Source of the DNA: a bacterium
Lineage (GTDB): Bacteria; Electryoneota; RPQS01
Length of the DNA: 64,000 bases
Assembly (NCBI GenBank): GCA_036504735.1
Contig: DASXUQ010000005.1
Span: forward strand, 589,377-653,376
Direction of reading: 5' to 3'
Position 1 is the stretch's first letter. Each line of letters starts with the position of its first letter. Shown here piece by piece: positions 1-8,162 of the stretch. A program made the translations under genes and the position numbers. The notes beneath the pieces were generated by a model. The model did not search any database. It was not told the origin of the DNA and saw only the letters and a program-made list of their open reading frames with translations.

Positions 1-504
1 AAGCCCGCCCCGAAATTTATGATGGACGCTTTGCACGGCGAGGACTTTACTAAAGTATCGCTGGAGGATTACAAAGGAAAGTGGCTGGTTCTGTTTTTTT
101 ACCCGCTGGATTTCACCTTCGTCTGCCCCACCGAGATCAAGGCGTTCTCCCAGGCGTATGAAGAGTTCACCAAGCGCGGCGCCGATATCCTCGGCTGCTC
201 GGTAGACAGCACGCATAGCCATAAGGCGTGGACGAAGGATGGTCTCGGCAAGATCCGCTTCCCCTTGCTCTCCGATTTGAATCACACGGTCAGCCGGGAA
301 TACGGTGTGCTTGACGAAGACGCCGGATTTGCCCAGCGCGGCACCTTCATTATTGACCCGGACGGCATTCTGCGCTGGAAGGTCGTGCATGACACCGGCA
401 TTGGCCGCAACATCGAAGAGGTGCTGCGCGTGCTGGATGCTCTTCAGGCGGGTGGCCTTTGCGCCGCCAACTGGAGAGCCGGCGAAAAACTTATAAACGC
501 ATAA
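1..504 (+). CDS. 2-Cys peroxiredoxin, AhpC/TSA family (5' end outside window)
   Basis: Thiol peroxidase that reduces hydrogen peroxide and organic peroxides in the cytoplasm. The reading frame is open from base 1 (KPAPKF...), and the residues before the first ATG at 19 match the usual N-terminal APxF motif, so the true start is upstream of the window and only a few residues are missing. The peroxidatic Cys lies in FTFVCPTEI (about residue 42 of the visible part), with the expected Pro, Thr and Arg surroundings. A second Cys near the C-terminus in GGLCAANW is the usual resolving Cys of typical 2-Cys enzymes. A strong hairpin terminator follows at 532-562. It is a Cys enzyme, unlike the UGA-containing peroxiredoxin at 33930-34394. 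Confidence 0.93.
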   Translation, partial: KPAPKFMMDALHGEDFTKVSLEDYKGKWLVLFFYPLDFTFVCPTEIKAFSQAYEEFTKRGADILGCSVDSTHSHKAWTKDGLGKIRFPLLSDLNHTVSREYGVLDEDAGFAQRGTFIIDPDGILRWKVVHDTGIGRNIEEVLRVLDALQAGGLCAANWRAGEKLINA

Positions 505-531
505 ACCTCAGACGCAAGCGATAGGGTTTGA

Positions 532-562
532 AGCGCGGCAAAGATATTTGCCGCGCTTTTTT
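532..562 (+). terminator. Rho-independent terminator after the peroxiredoxin gene
   Basis: A perfect 11-bp stem (532-542 pairs with 547-557) with a 4-base loop is followed by six T residues at 557-562. It lies 27 bases after the peroxiredoxin stop and just before the end of the convergent minus-strand operon. Confidence 0.9.
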
Positions 563-569
563 CCATGTC

Positions 570-1415
570 CTAAATCACGACGTTCTCGCCGCGCGTCACA
601 TAGCCCTGCTCGTGTAACACCAGATGGCTGGCCGGGACCGCAGGGTCGTGCTCGAAAACCGCAATCCACCGCTCATCCGCGGCCTGCTTCAGATACTTTT
701 TCTTTTCTTCGAGAGTCGTCAGCGGAAAAAGATCATACCCCATAATGTAGGGCAGAGGCACATGGGCCGACATGGGAATCAGATCGGCGGCAAACCAGAT
801 CGTTTTGTCATCGGACTGAATGGTCACCATCTGCATGGCGGGCGTATGGCCATCCACCATGATGAGCTTGATTCCGGGGAAGATTTCGGTGTCGCCATCG
901 ATGAGGTTCAGCAGACCGGATTCATGCACCGGCACGTAGTTGGCCGGAATGAAACTGGCGCGGTCGCGCTCTGTTGGCTTCAGCGCGTGCTCCCAATGCC
1001 GTTTCTGAACGTAGTGCTGCGCCTTGGGAAAGACCGGAACCGTTATGCCTTCGACCACACGCGTGGATCCGCCCGCATGGTCGAAATGCAGGTGGGTGTA
1101 GATGACATCCGTGATCTCTTGGGGTTTCACGCCGCGGACCTTCAGCGACGTCAGCAGCGACCGCTCGTGGGTGTCGATTCCGTAGATTTCCCGGAAGCGC
1201 AGGCTGTCTTTGTCGCCGCACCCCGTATCCACAAGAATCTTGCGATCCGCCGTTTCGATCAGCAGGCAGTGCATGGTCATGTCGATGCGGTTAAGATCAT
1301 CAGCGGGACAGGCGCGGCTCCACAGCGGTTTTGGCACCACGCCGAACATCGCGCCGCCATCCAATTTGAAATCGCCGGATTCGATCAGCGAGACAGCATA
1401 CGGTCCAAGAATCAT
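570..1415 (-). CDS. MBL-fold metallo-hydrolase
   Basis: Metallo-beta-lactamase fold hydrolase. The metal motif HxHxDH is visible as THLHFDHAGG (His108, His110, Asp112, His113), with further ligands likely in DGHTPAMQ and FAADLIP. The overall pattern resembles the quorum-quenching lactonase / methyl parathion hydrolase branch, but the substrate cannot be told from sequence. The ATG at 1415 overlaps the stop of the upstream gene as ATGA, and AAGG precedes it, so I prefer it to an in-frame start 51 bases further upstream. It is the last gene of the long minus-strand run, ending close to the convergent peroxiredoxin terminator. Confidence 0.85.
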   Translation of the reverse strand: MILGPYAVSLIESGDFKLDGGAMFGVVPKPLWSRACPADDLNRIDMTMHCLLIETADRKILVDTGCGDKDSLRFREIYGIDTHERSLLTSLKVRGVKPQEITDVIYTHLHFDHAGGSTRVVEGITVPVFPKAQHYVQKRHWEHALKPTERDRASFIPANYVPVHESGLLNLIDGDTEIFPGIKLIMVDGHTPAMQMVTIQSDDKTIWFAADLIPMSAHVPLPYIMGYDLFPLTTLEEKKKYLKQAADERWIAVFEHDPAVPASHLVLHEQGYVTRGENVVI

Positions 1416-2161
1416 CCTTGCGCTCCACCCTTCACATGATCTGTTGGCCACGGCAGGCCTTCCCACACGCGGCGCGGATTATCCACTACCATTTTTCGAG
1501 TCGCATCCAGTCCCACAATCGCCGCCGTCGCATCCACACTGGCTTGAAGGCAGAAGCCATGCGAGCCGTCATCGTGCGCGTCGCTGGTCAGAATGTCTAC
1601 CACATTCCACGCGAGAAGCTGCTTGCTGCGTTTGACAAGCACATTGCCGAATTGCCCAAGAATCGACCCCGCATCCAGCGTCAGCACGGCGCCCGCATCA
1701 CGCAAGGCCTGCGGCTGATCCATAGTGCGTTGCGCGCGGGAAAAGCGCTCGTAATGCGCCAGCACCGGATGAATATTCTGCCGCCGGATTGCCTTGACGA
1801 CGTTCTGAATAATTTCGAAGGGCGTTTCGATGGGAAACTCAATCAGACAGTATTTCCCTTTGCCGCCGAAGCTGCTGGAAGGCAGCGCAAGCACTTTCAG
1901 AATGCCCGCCCCCACCATCAGTTCCGAAGCCAGAATCAGTTCCACGGGGATCTGCCGCTGTTTTGCGGCTTCCTTCACATGCGAAAAAACCGACTGAAAC
2001 AGTCGGTCTCTTTCGCTATCGGCGCGGTCATCGGAATGCGGAGTGCAGGCCACGTGAGTGATGCCTTGCTTTGCGGCAATCTCCAGCATGCGCAGCGCCA
2101 CGCGGAGTTCCACCGCCCCATCATCCACTCCCGGCAAAACGTGATTATGAAGATCGTACAC
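1412..2161 (-). CDS. CpsB/CapC-type PHP-domain phosphatase
   Basis: Metal-dependent hydrolase of the PHP superfamily, CpsB/YwqE-like protein-tyrosine phosphatase group (249 residues, normal length). The N-terminus DLHNHVLPGVDDGA is the family hallmark (metal-binding His5 and His7), and further conserved metal sites are seen in ACTPHSDD, a central HYERF and the C-terminal TSDAHDD. In other bacteria these enzymes dephosphorylate the tyrosine-rich tail of capsule BY-kinases. A BY-kinase with such a tail lies at 59849-62122, so the two may be partners even though they are about 58 kb apart. The start is GTG at 2161, 11 bases after the ETF-QO stop. Its stop overlaps the MBL start (ATGA). Confidence 0.85.
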   Translation of the reverse strand: MYDLHNHVLPGVDDGAVELRVALRMLEIAAKQGITHVACTPHSDDRADSERDRLFQSVFSHVKEAAKQRQIPVELILASELMVGAGILKVLALPSSSFGGKGKYCLIEFPIETPFEIIQNVVKAIRRQNIHPVLAHYERFSRAQRTMDQPQALRDAGAVLTLDAGSILGQFGNVLVKRSKQLLAWNVVDILTSDAHDDGSHGFCLQASVDATAAIVGLDATRKMVVDNPRRVWEGLPWPTDHVKGGAQG

Positions 2162-2172
2162 GATGTTCTAAG

Positions 2173-3849
2173 TTACAGGTCCGTATAAACCGGTCCTCCG
2201 CCGCCTTCCGGTGGAACCCACGTAATGATCTCGTAGGGATCCATAATATCGCAGGTCTTGCAGTGGACGCAGTTGGATGCGTTAATTTGCAGCTTCACTC
2301 CGCCCCGCTCGGCATCCGGCACCATTTCATAGACAAAAGCCGGGCAGAAGAACTGGCAGGGATTGCCGAACTCCTCGCGGCAGCGCGTGCGGCAGATTTC
2401 GGTGTTGAGCACATGCAGATGCACCGGTTGGTCTTCCTCGTGCATCGTACGGCTCTTGTAAACGTCGCTGAGTTTGTCGTAGGTCAGGTCGCCGTCGAAT
2501 TCGGCCAGGCGCTTCGCCCACACTTCATCACGGTGATCAAGGCCCAGCCTGCGCCACGGCTTCATGTGCGTGTGGTTCTTGCGGCCAAGGATGGGATCTT
2601 TGAAGTCCCAGCCACCCGTCAGAAACTGAATGCCTGCGTGCATCATGCCACTTGCAAAGCCGTGTTCGAAGGGCTGATGGAAATTGCGAACCGGCCACAG
2701 TTCCTGCTTGATCCAACTGACATTCACGCGATCCTTGAAGCCCTTCAGGGTCTCTGCCGAGAAGTCCTGCTTGAGCAGGCTGTCCATGATGGTTTCGGCG
2801 GCCAGCATGCCGGATTTGATCGCAAGGTGAATGCCTTTTAAACGCTGGGCGTTCAAAAACGATCCCGCATCTCCGACCAGCAACAAACCATCGTGATACA
2901 GTCGCGGCATCGCATACCAGCCGCCTTCGGGGATGGTCTTTGCGCCATAGCCTACCATCTTGCCGCCCTTCAGGAGCGATGACAGCCACGGGTGCTTCTT
3001 GAAGCACTGGAAGTTGTAGTGCGGATCGGTGTAGGGATTCTCATAGGACAGATCGGTCACCAGGCCGACGGACACAAGGTTGTCGCGCATGGTATAGAAC
3101 CAACTGCCACCGAAGAGATTGCCCAGCGGATAGCCCATCGAGTGGTAAACGGTTCCCTTCCCGGAAATCGGCTTGGGCAGTTCCCACACTTCCTTTACAC
3201 CCAGCACATACGTCTGCGGATTCAGGCCTTCCAGCCCGAGCTTCTGCACTGCCGCCTTGGTCAGCGAGCCGCGCGTGCCTTCGGCCAGCACCGTGACTTT
3301 CGCCTCGATGTTCATGCCGGGTTCGAACTTCGGCTTGGGCTGATTGTGCTTGTTGATGCCCTTGTCGCCCGTCTGCACACCCACCACGCGGCCACCGTCA
3401 TAGAGCATCTCCTGCCCTGCGGTCTCGGTTGCCACCGTGACGCCTTCGGCTTCCACCTGCTCGCCCAGCCATTGTACGAGGCGATTGATGGAGACGATGG
3501 GGAAGCCATGATTGTTGAGCGGCGGCGGAGTCCACGGCGCACGCATGCGGCCGGTCTTGGTCAGGTAGTAGACCGACTCTTCTTCGCAGACACGTTCCAC
3601 CGGCAGCCCGCGTTCTTTCCAATCGGGCATGAGTTCGGAGATGCCGCGCGGGTCCATCACCGCGCCGGAGAGATTATGCGCGCCAAGCTCGCGCCCCTTC
3701 TCCAGCACCATGATTTCGATGTCACCGAGCTTCGCGCCTGCGGCGTTGGCTTTGGCGATGAGCTGCTTCAGGTGATACGCACAAGCGAGCCCCGCCGGCC
3801 CCGCGCCCACAATCAACACATCCACCGGGAATGTTTCGCGTTCAGTCAT
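2173..3849 (-). CDS. Electron-transfer flavoprotein:quinone oxidoreductase
   Basis: ETF-QO moves electrons from reduced ETF (fatty acid and amino acid oxidation) into the membrane quinone pool. The 558 residues match the usual length. Visible features are the N-terminal FAD-binding GAGPAG (residues 15-20), the central membrane/quinone-binding region, and a C-terminal ferredoxin-like [4Fe-4S] part with NCVHCKTCDIMDP and CQFFCPAFVYE. It ends in the family-typical PPEGGGGPVY. It sits in one operon with nuo genes, so two routes of electron entry to quinone are encoded together. No etfAB genes are in the window. Confidence 0.95.
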   Translation of the reverse strand: MTERETFPVDVLIVGAGPAGLACAYHLKQLIAKANAAGAKLGDIEIMVLEKGRELGAHNLSGAVMDPRGISELMPDWKERGLPVERVCEEESVYYLTKTGRMRAPWTPPPLNNHGFPIVSINRLVQWLGEQVEAEGVTVATETAGQEMLYDGGRVVGVQTGDKGINKHNQPKPKFEPGMNIEAKVTVLAEGTRGSLTKAAVQKLGLEGLNPQTYVLGVKEVWELPKPISGKGTVYHSMGYPLGNLFGGSWFYTMRDNLVSVGLVTDLSYENPYTDPHYNFQCFKKHPWLSSLLKGGKMVGYGAKTIPEGGWYAMPRLYHDGLLLVGDAGSFLNAQRLKGIHLAIKSGMLAAETIMDSLLKQDFSAETLKGFKDRVNVSWIKQELWPVRNFHQPFEHGFASGMMHAGIQFLTGGWDFKDPILGRKNHTHMKPWRRLGLDHRDEVWAKRLAEFDGDLTYDKLSDVYKSRTMHEEDQPVHLHVLNTEICRTRCREEFGNPCQFFCPAFVYEMVPDAERGGVKLQINASNCVHCKTCDIMDPYEIITWVPPEGGGGPVYTDL

Positions 3850-3867
3850 TGGGTCTTCAGGATATGG

Positions 3868-4533
3868 TCAAAATCGTGTGCGCGACTGTGCTGGTCCGGC
3901 CATCGAACGCTCGCAGTCTTTGCACAATGGTTTCTCATACGAGGTTCGCACTCGTATTCCGCACTTGTGACAAAATGGATCCTCGCCGGCAGCCATGCGA
4001 ACATAGCCATACGTTCCGAAACATGATTCACACAGCGGATAACCGAGGTTGAAGCTGCGAGTCTCGCCGCAACGGATGCAATAGCCAAGGTCATCATATC
4101 CGCTCAGCGGCGAAGCGAAGGACAGCCACTCATTGATCCTGGCCCGCATTTCCCGGATGTCGGACATCATGCGCGTGACCACGGCAACCTCGTAACTCCG
4201 GCTGACGGACGCTTCGTGCATATTCATGCTGCTGATGATCATGCGACTCGGAGACCAATAGACTTTGGCGTGCAAATTCTCCAGAAGATACACCCGGATT
4301 CCATGCGAATCCAGCCACACGAGGTCGTCGTGGAAACTGGCACTCGCGTCCTTCCTGACGAGGAAAGTAAGTCGCACACGGTTGTCCGTGGCGCTGCGTA
4401 TTGCCTGGCGAGCCCGGTCATAAAGTTTCAGGTATGGCGTTACACAGACCACAGGATCGCCCTTCCCCGCTCGCCTCAATAGATCGAGAATGGCCGGGGA
4501 AATGTGATCGTCGAACAAGATATCATCGCTCAT
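3868..4533 (-). CDS. Phospholipase D-like domain protein with C-terminal zinc ribbons
   Basis: About 221 residues. The N-terminal part has one PLD-like half site: HAKVYW (HxK) followed by SSMNMHEAS, the Ser/Asn spacing of the HKD superfamily. Only one HKD motif is present, so activity would need a dimer, as in Nuc-type enzymes. The C-terminal third has two CxxC pairs forming treble-clef or zinc-ribbon units (CIRCGETRS...CESC and CHKCGIRV...CKDC). I do not recognise a named family. The ATG at 4533 is chosen because the longer in-frame extension would run into pepA. It lies 20 bases after pepA and 18 before the ETF-QO gene. Confidence 0.7.
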   Translation of the reverse strand: MSDDILFDDHISPAILDLLRRAGKGDPVVCVTPYLKLYDRARQAIRSATDNRVRLTFLVRKDASASFHDDLVWLDSHGIRVYLLENLHAKVYWSPSRMIISSMNMHEASVSRSYEVAVVTRMMSDIREMRARINEWLSFASPLSGYDDLGYCIRCGETRSFNLGYPLCESCFGTYGYVRMAAGEDPFCHKCGIRVRTSYEKPLCKDCERSMAGPAQSRTRF

Positions 4534-4553
4534 TGCAGCTCGAGTCGTGATTC

Positions 4554-6044
4554 CTACTTCGTCCCCGTCACCAGTTCCAACATTGTCCTCACCGCAGAAC
4601 CCGAAGCCGTGGCCTTGGGTTGGATGGAGGAAACAACGCCGGGGAAAGCCGTGGGGGCGATGTCGATGTGAACCCACGGGGTGTCGTCGACGAACTCTTT
4701 GAGGAACGCCGCCGCCGTGCAGGAGCCGCCCCAGCGATGGCCGGGAACATTGCGAAGCTGCGCGACGTCGCCTTTCATCTCCTGGCCGTATTCATCGAAC
4801 AGCGGCATGTGCCACTGGCGCTCGCCCGCGCGATCCGCCGCGCTCATCACCGTCTGCCGCCAGTGATCGTCATTGGAGAACACCGCGTCCGCATAGTGCC
4901 CAAGGGCCACCACGGCCGCTCCGGTGAGCGTGGCGACGTCCACCATGCCGTTGGGCTTGTACTTGTCCACGGTGTAAGCCAGCGCGTCGGCCAGCACGAG
5001 GCGGCCTTCCGCATCGGTGTTGCCGATCTCAACCGTTTTGCCGTTGTAAGCCGTGTAGATATCCGAGGGCCGGTAGGCATCGGGGCCGATGGCATTTTCC
5101 ACCGCGCCGATCACACCGATCACGCGCACATCCGGCTTCAACTCCGCCACGCCATTCATGGCCGCCAGCACCGCCGCTGCGCCGCACATATCGGACTTCA
5201 TCTCTTCCATCGAGGCAACCTTGATATTCAGGCCGCCCGAATCGAACACCAGTCCCTTGCCGACAAAGGCATAGGTCTTTTTTGCGCCGCGCGGATTCCA
5301 TTCCATGATGATCAGCTTGGGCGGCATGGCGCTGCCCTTGGCCACAGCCAGCAGCAGATTCATTCCCAGCCGCTGCATCTGCGGACGTTCCAGCACGGTT
5401 ACCTTCAACCCCCGCGCCGAGAGCTTGCGGGCCTCACGCGCCAGATAATCCGTCGTCACCACATTGGCCGGCTCCGTACCCCACTGCCGCGCCAGATTCA
5501 TGCAGCGCGCGATTTCCGCATGCCGCTTGATGACCTTGTCCGCCGCCTTCTTGCGCGATTCTGTCGCGTAATAGACCGTGACCGTGTTCAGGTCCTTGAC
5601 CTCTTTGGGCGGAATTTTCTTGTAGCTGTCGAAGCGCCAGTTGCCGAGCACCACGCCTTCGGCCAGAGCATGCGTCACCTGCTCGACGCTCAGATCATCG
5701 GCCAGTTTATCTTCGCTGACCAGCGCCATGGTCTTGGCGCCGTGGTCGCGCCCGTTGCGCACGGCGGCTCCGGCGGCCAGGCGCAGCGTCTGCCACTGAA
5801 AATCCTTGCGCGAGCCCAAGCCGAGCAGAATCACCATCGGCGACGAGGCGCGGTCGGTGTAATGGCGCACCGTTTCTTCCTTCTTACCGGCGAACTTCGA
5901 CGCGGCGATCAGCCGCGTGATTTCATTCACCGTCGCGCGATTCAGCGACGGCAAGCGCGGCGAGCGCACTTCATCATCGAACAGGAATACGGCAATCGCG
6001 TCGGGCGCGGCCGATACCGAATCGAAAGCAGTCGAAATTTTCAT
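4554..6044 (-). CDS. pepA: Leucyl aminopeptidase (M17)
   Basis: Cytosolic metal-dependent aminopeptidase, family M17, 496 residues (normal). The signature NTDAEGRLVLADAL is intact and carries metal ligands. The upstream segment with VGKGLVFDSGGLNIK holds the catalytic Lys and another metal-ligand Asp, and GAVENAIGPDAYRPSD is also typical. The start ATG overlaps the panD stop as ATGA, so translation is probably coupled. Confidence 0.96.
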   Translation of the reverse strand: MKISTAFDSVSAAPDAIAVFLFDDEVRSPRLPSLNRATVNEITRLIAASKFAGKKEETVRHYTDRASSPMVILLGLGSRKDFQWQTLRLAAGAAVRNGRDHGAKTMALVSEDKLADDLSVEQVTHALAEGVVLGNWRFDSYKKIPPKEVKDLNTVTVYYATESRKKAADKVIKRHAEIARCMNLARQWGTEPANVVTTDYLAREARKLSARGLKVTVLERPQMQRLGMNLLLAVAKGSAMPPKLIIMEWNPRGAKKTYAFVGKGLVFDSGGLNIKVASMEEMKSDMCGAAAVLAAMNGVAELKPDVRVIGVIGAVENAIGPDAYRPSDIYTAYNGKTVEIGNTDAEGRLVLADALAYTVDKYKPNGMVDVATLTGAAVVALGHYADAVFSNDDHWRQTVMSAADRAGERQWHMPLFDEYGQEMKGDVAQLRNVPGHRWGGSCTAAAFLKEFVDDTPWVHIDIAPTAFPGVVSSIQPKATASGSAVRTMLELVTGTK

Positions 6045-6421
6045 GATTTGCTCCGCAGGCTATGACGAATCGTCTTGACCGGCTGATTTTTTTCGTCCAC
6101 CATAATCACGGTGGAGCGGTGGGACGCGATCTCGTCTTCGTTGACCTGCACATAGGTGACGATGATCACGCGATCTCCCTTTTGCGCGAGGCGCGCCGCC
6201 GCGCCATTCAGGCCAATCATGCCCGAGCCGCGCCGTCCGGGAATCGCATAGGTATCCAGCCGCTGTCCGCTGTTGACGTTGTAGATATGAATGCGCTCGA
6301 AGGGTAAAATGTTCGCCGCGTCGAGCAGATTCTGATCAATGGCGCAGGAGCCTTCGTAATCCAGATTGCATTGGGTAATGCGCACCAGATGAAGTTTTCC
6401 GCCCATGACTTCCCGTATCAT
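6041..6421 (-). CDS. panD: Aspartate 1-decarboxylase (pyruvoyl enzyme)
   Basis: Makes beta-alanine from L-aspartate for pantothenate and coenzyme A synthesis. The 126-residue proenzyme has the self-cleavage site at Gly24-Ser25 in YEGSCAID, where Ser25 becomes the pyruvoyl group. The downstream NGAAARLAQKGD is typical. ATGA overlaps are present on both sides (with the nitronate monooxygenase-like gene upstream and pepA downstream). No other pantothenate genes are nearby. Confidence 0.96.
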   Translation of the reverse strand: MIREVMGGKLHLVRITQCNLDYEGSCAIDQNLLDAANILPFERIHIYNVNSGQRLDTYAIPGRRGSGMIGLNGAAARLAQKGDRVIIVTYVQVNEDEIASHRSTVIMVDEKNQPVKTIRHSLRSKS

Positions 6422-7422
6422 GCGTTTCTCCTCAATTCACCGGACACTTCGGCCAGGTCCTCCGCCAATCCTCCGTGGCCGCACATCTCTCTTAGCGTCC
6501 GGCGGTATTCATTCAAAAGTCTTTCCACCACATCGGCGACGGGGAGCACATCGTGGATCAGTCCCACGCTCATCCCGGCCTCAAACTGGCCTTCTTCCCA
6601 ATCGCCTTCGAAAATTCCCCGGCGCTCGCGCTTCTGTCCGTCGAGCAGCGCGCGCATTTCGTCTGCCGTGGCACCGTGCTTCTCCAGATCCGCTGTCTTC
6701 AGCGCAAAGGGATTCTTGATCATTCGCACCGGAGCCAGCGCCTTCATGGATAATACCGTATCGGCTTCGCCCGCCTGAACCACCGCCTGCTTAAACCGTT
6801 CGGACGATGATGATTCTGCGGTGGCCGCGAATCGCGTGCCGATCTGCACACCTTCGGCGCCCAGCGCCATTGCCGCTGCCATGGTGCGTCCGTCGGCGAT
6901 ACCGCCCGCGGCCATCAGCGGAATCTTGATGGCATCGCGCACCTGCGGAATCAACACAAAGGTCGGAATCTCATCCACCCCGTTGTGGCCGCCCGCTTCG
7001 GTTCCTTCGGCCACCACGGCATCTACGCCGCGATCTTCGGCTTTGCGGGCCAGTTTGGCGGAAGGCACCACGTGCGTTACCACCATGCCCGCGTCTTTGA
7101 GCTTCTGCGTGTAGAGCGCAGGATTGCCCGCCGAAGTGAAGATAATCTTCACCCCTTCCTCGATGCAGACATTCAGCAGATCGTCCACGTCCTTGCGCTG
7201 CAGCGGCACGTTGACACCGTAAGAAAACTCGTCGCCCAGCGCACTCTTCGTCTTCTGCAAATGTTCCCGCAAAAGATCCGGTTTCATGGAACCCGCGCCG
7301 ACCAGCCCGAGGCAGCCCGCCTTCGAACAGGCCACGCAGAGTTTCCAGCCGGAGGTCCAGACCATTCCCGCCTGAATAATGGGGTAACGAATGCTGTAGA
7401 GTTCAGTAATGCGGTTGATCAT
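6418..7422 (-). CDS. NAD(P)H-dependent flavin oxidoreductase / nitronate monooxygenase-like protein
   Basis: FMN-dependent TIM-barrel enzyme of the 2-nitropropane dioxygenase / FabK-like family. Typical signs are the N-terminal YPIIQAGM, the central VVAEGTEAGGHNG and the phosphate-binding AAGGIADGRTMAAAMALGAEGVQIGTRF (flavin site). The family includes nitronate monooxygenases and enoyl-ACP reductase FabK, and the substrate cannot be decided. The start is uncertain: ATG at 7422 (MINRITELY) fits homologues, while an ATG nine codons earlier (7449) is also possible. It is downstream of nuoI and overlaps panD by ATGA. Confidence 0.88.
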   Translation of the reverse strand: MINRITELYSIRYPIIQAGMVWTSGWKLCVACSKAGCLGLVGAGSMKPDLLREHLQKTKSALGDEFSYGVNVPLQRKDVDDLLNVCIEEGVKIIFTSAGNPALYTQKLKDAGMVVTHVVPSAKLARKAEDRGVDAVVAEGTEAGGHNGVDEIPTFVLIPQVRDAIKIPLMAAGGIADGRTMAAAMALGAEGVQIGTRFAATAESSSSERFKQAVVQAGEADTVLSMKALAPVRMIKNPFALKTADLEKHGATADEMRALLDGQKRERRGIFEGDWEEGQFEAGMSVGLIHDVLPVADVVERLLNEYRRTLREMCGHGGLAEDLAEVSGELRRNA

Positions 7423-7514
7423 GGCAACGTGCGGGGTATTCCTTTTCATGCGACAGCCGCACGGCATCTGATCCGCACGGCCGCCATAAATTCTTCAGTG
7501 CCGGACGCGAGCGC

Positions 7515-8126
7515 TCAATGCGCCCCATGCCCCTTGGCAAGCTTCAGCAGGTTGATCCGGTGCACGGGCGCGCCTTCCAGCTCTCCGGGATACTGCTCGT
7601 GCGTAGTCAGTTCGGGCTTGTCGCTCAGCAGGAACTCCCGGTCCAAAAAGAGGTCCGTGCGGGCATAAGCGCCGAGTTCGAGTATCCCCGTGTCCATGCG
7701 AATCGCGTCTTCCGGGCAGGCTTCCACGCACAAACCGCAGAAGCAGCAGCGCAGCAGGTCAATCTCGAACGCAACGGGATACTTTTCGATGCGGCCATCG
7801 GAGGTCTCGCCGGGGGTGATGTAGATGCAGCGGTCCGGGCAAGCCGTCTCGCACATCATGCAGGCCACGCAGCGCGGGCTTCCGTCGGGACGGAGCATCA
7901 GCCGGTGCAGGCCGCGCCAGCGCGGCGAGACGAAGCGGCGCTCTTCGGGATACTGAATGGTCACCGCCGGCGCCTTGGTCTTCATGCCCAACGTCCGTCC
8001 TACATGGCGGAAGAAGTTGGTGAAGAAATGGCGGAAGGTAATGGCCAGTCCCTTGACCGCTTCGGGGTAATATGTTTTCTGCCAGAACGTCAGATCAATC
8101 TGGCGAACCGGTTTTACATCAATCAT
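7515..8126 (-). CDS. nuoI: NADH-quinone oxidoreductase subunit I
   Basis: Complex I subunit carrying clusters N6a and N6b that pass electrons to NuoB. The two 4Fe-4S motifs are intact: CVACMMCETACP and CCFCGLCVEACP. The N-terminal amphipathic stretch GLAITFRHFFTNFF is typical for membrane-arm contact. It is the last nuo gene in the window: nuoJKLMN, which usually follow, are absent, and a flavin oxidoreductase gene comes next after about 90 bases. Confidence 0.97.
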   Translation of the reverse strand: MIDVKPVRQIDLTFWQKTYYPEAVKGLAITFRHFFTNFFRHVGRTLGMKTKAPAVTIQYPEERRFVSPRWRGLHRLMLRPDGSPRCVACMMCETACPDRCIYITPGETSDGRIEKYPVAFEIDLLRCCFCGLCVEACPEDAIRMDTGILELGAYARTDLFLDREFLLSDKPELTTHEQYPGELEGAPVHRINLLKLAKGHGAH

Positions 8127-8162
8127 GGATAGCAGATTTCTCTGTTTGCGTCACGTCAACAA

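Noticed and set aside
4620-6065. 481-codon plus-strand frame over pepA
   Set aside because: Antisense shadow of pepA with no recognisable domain.
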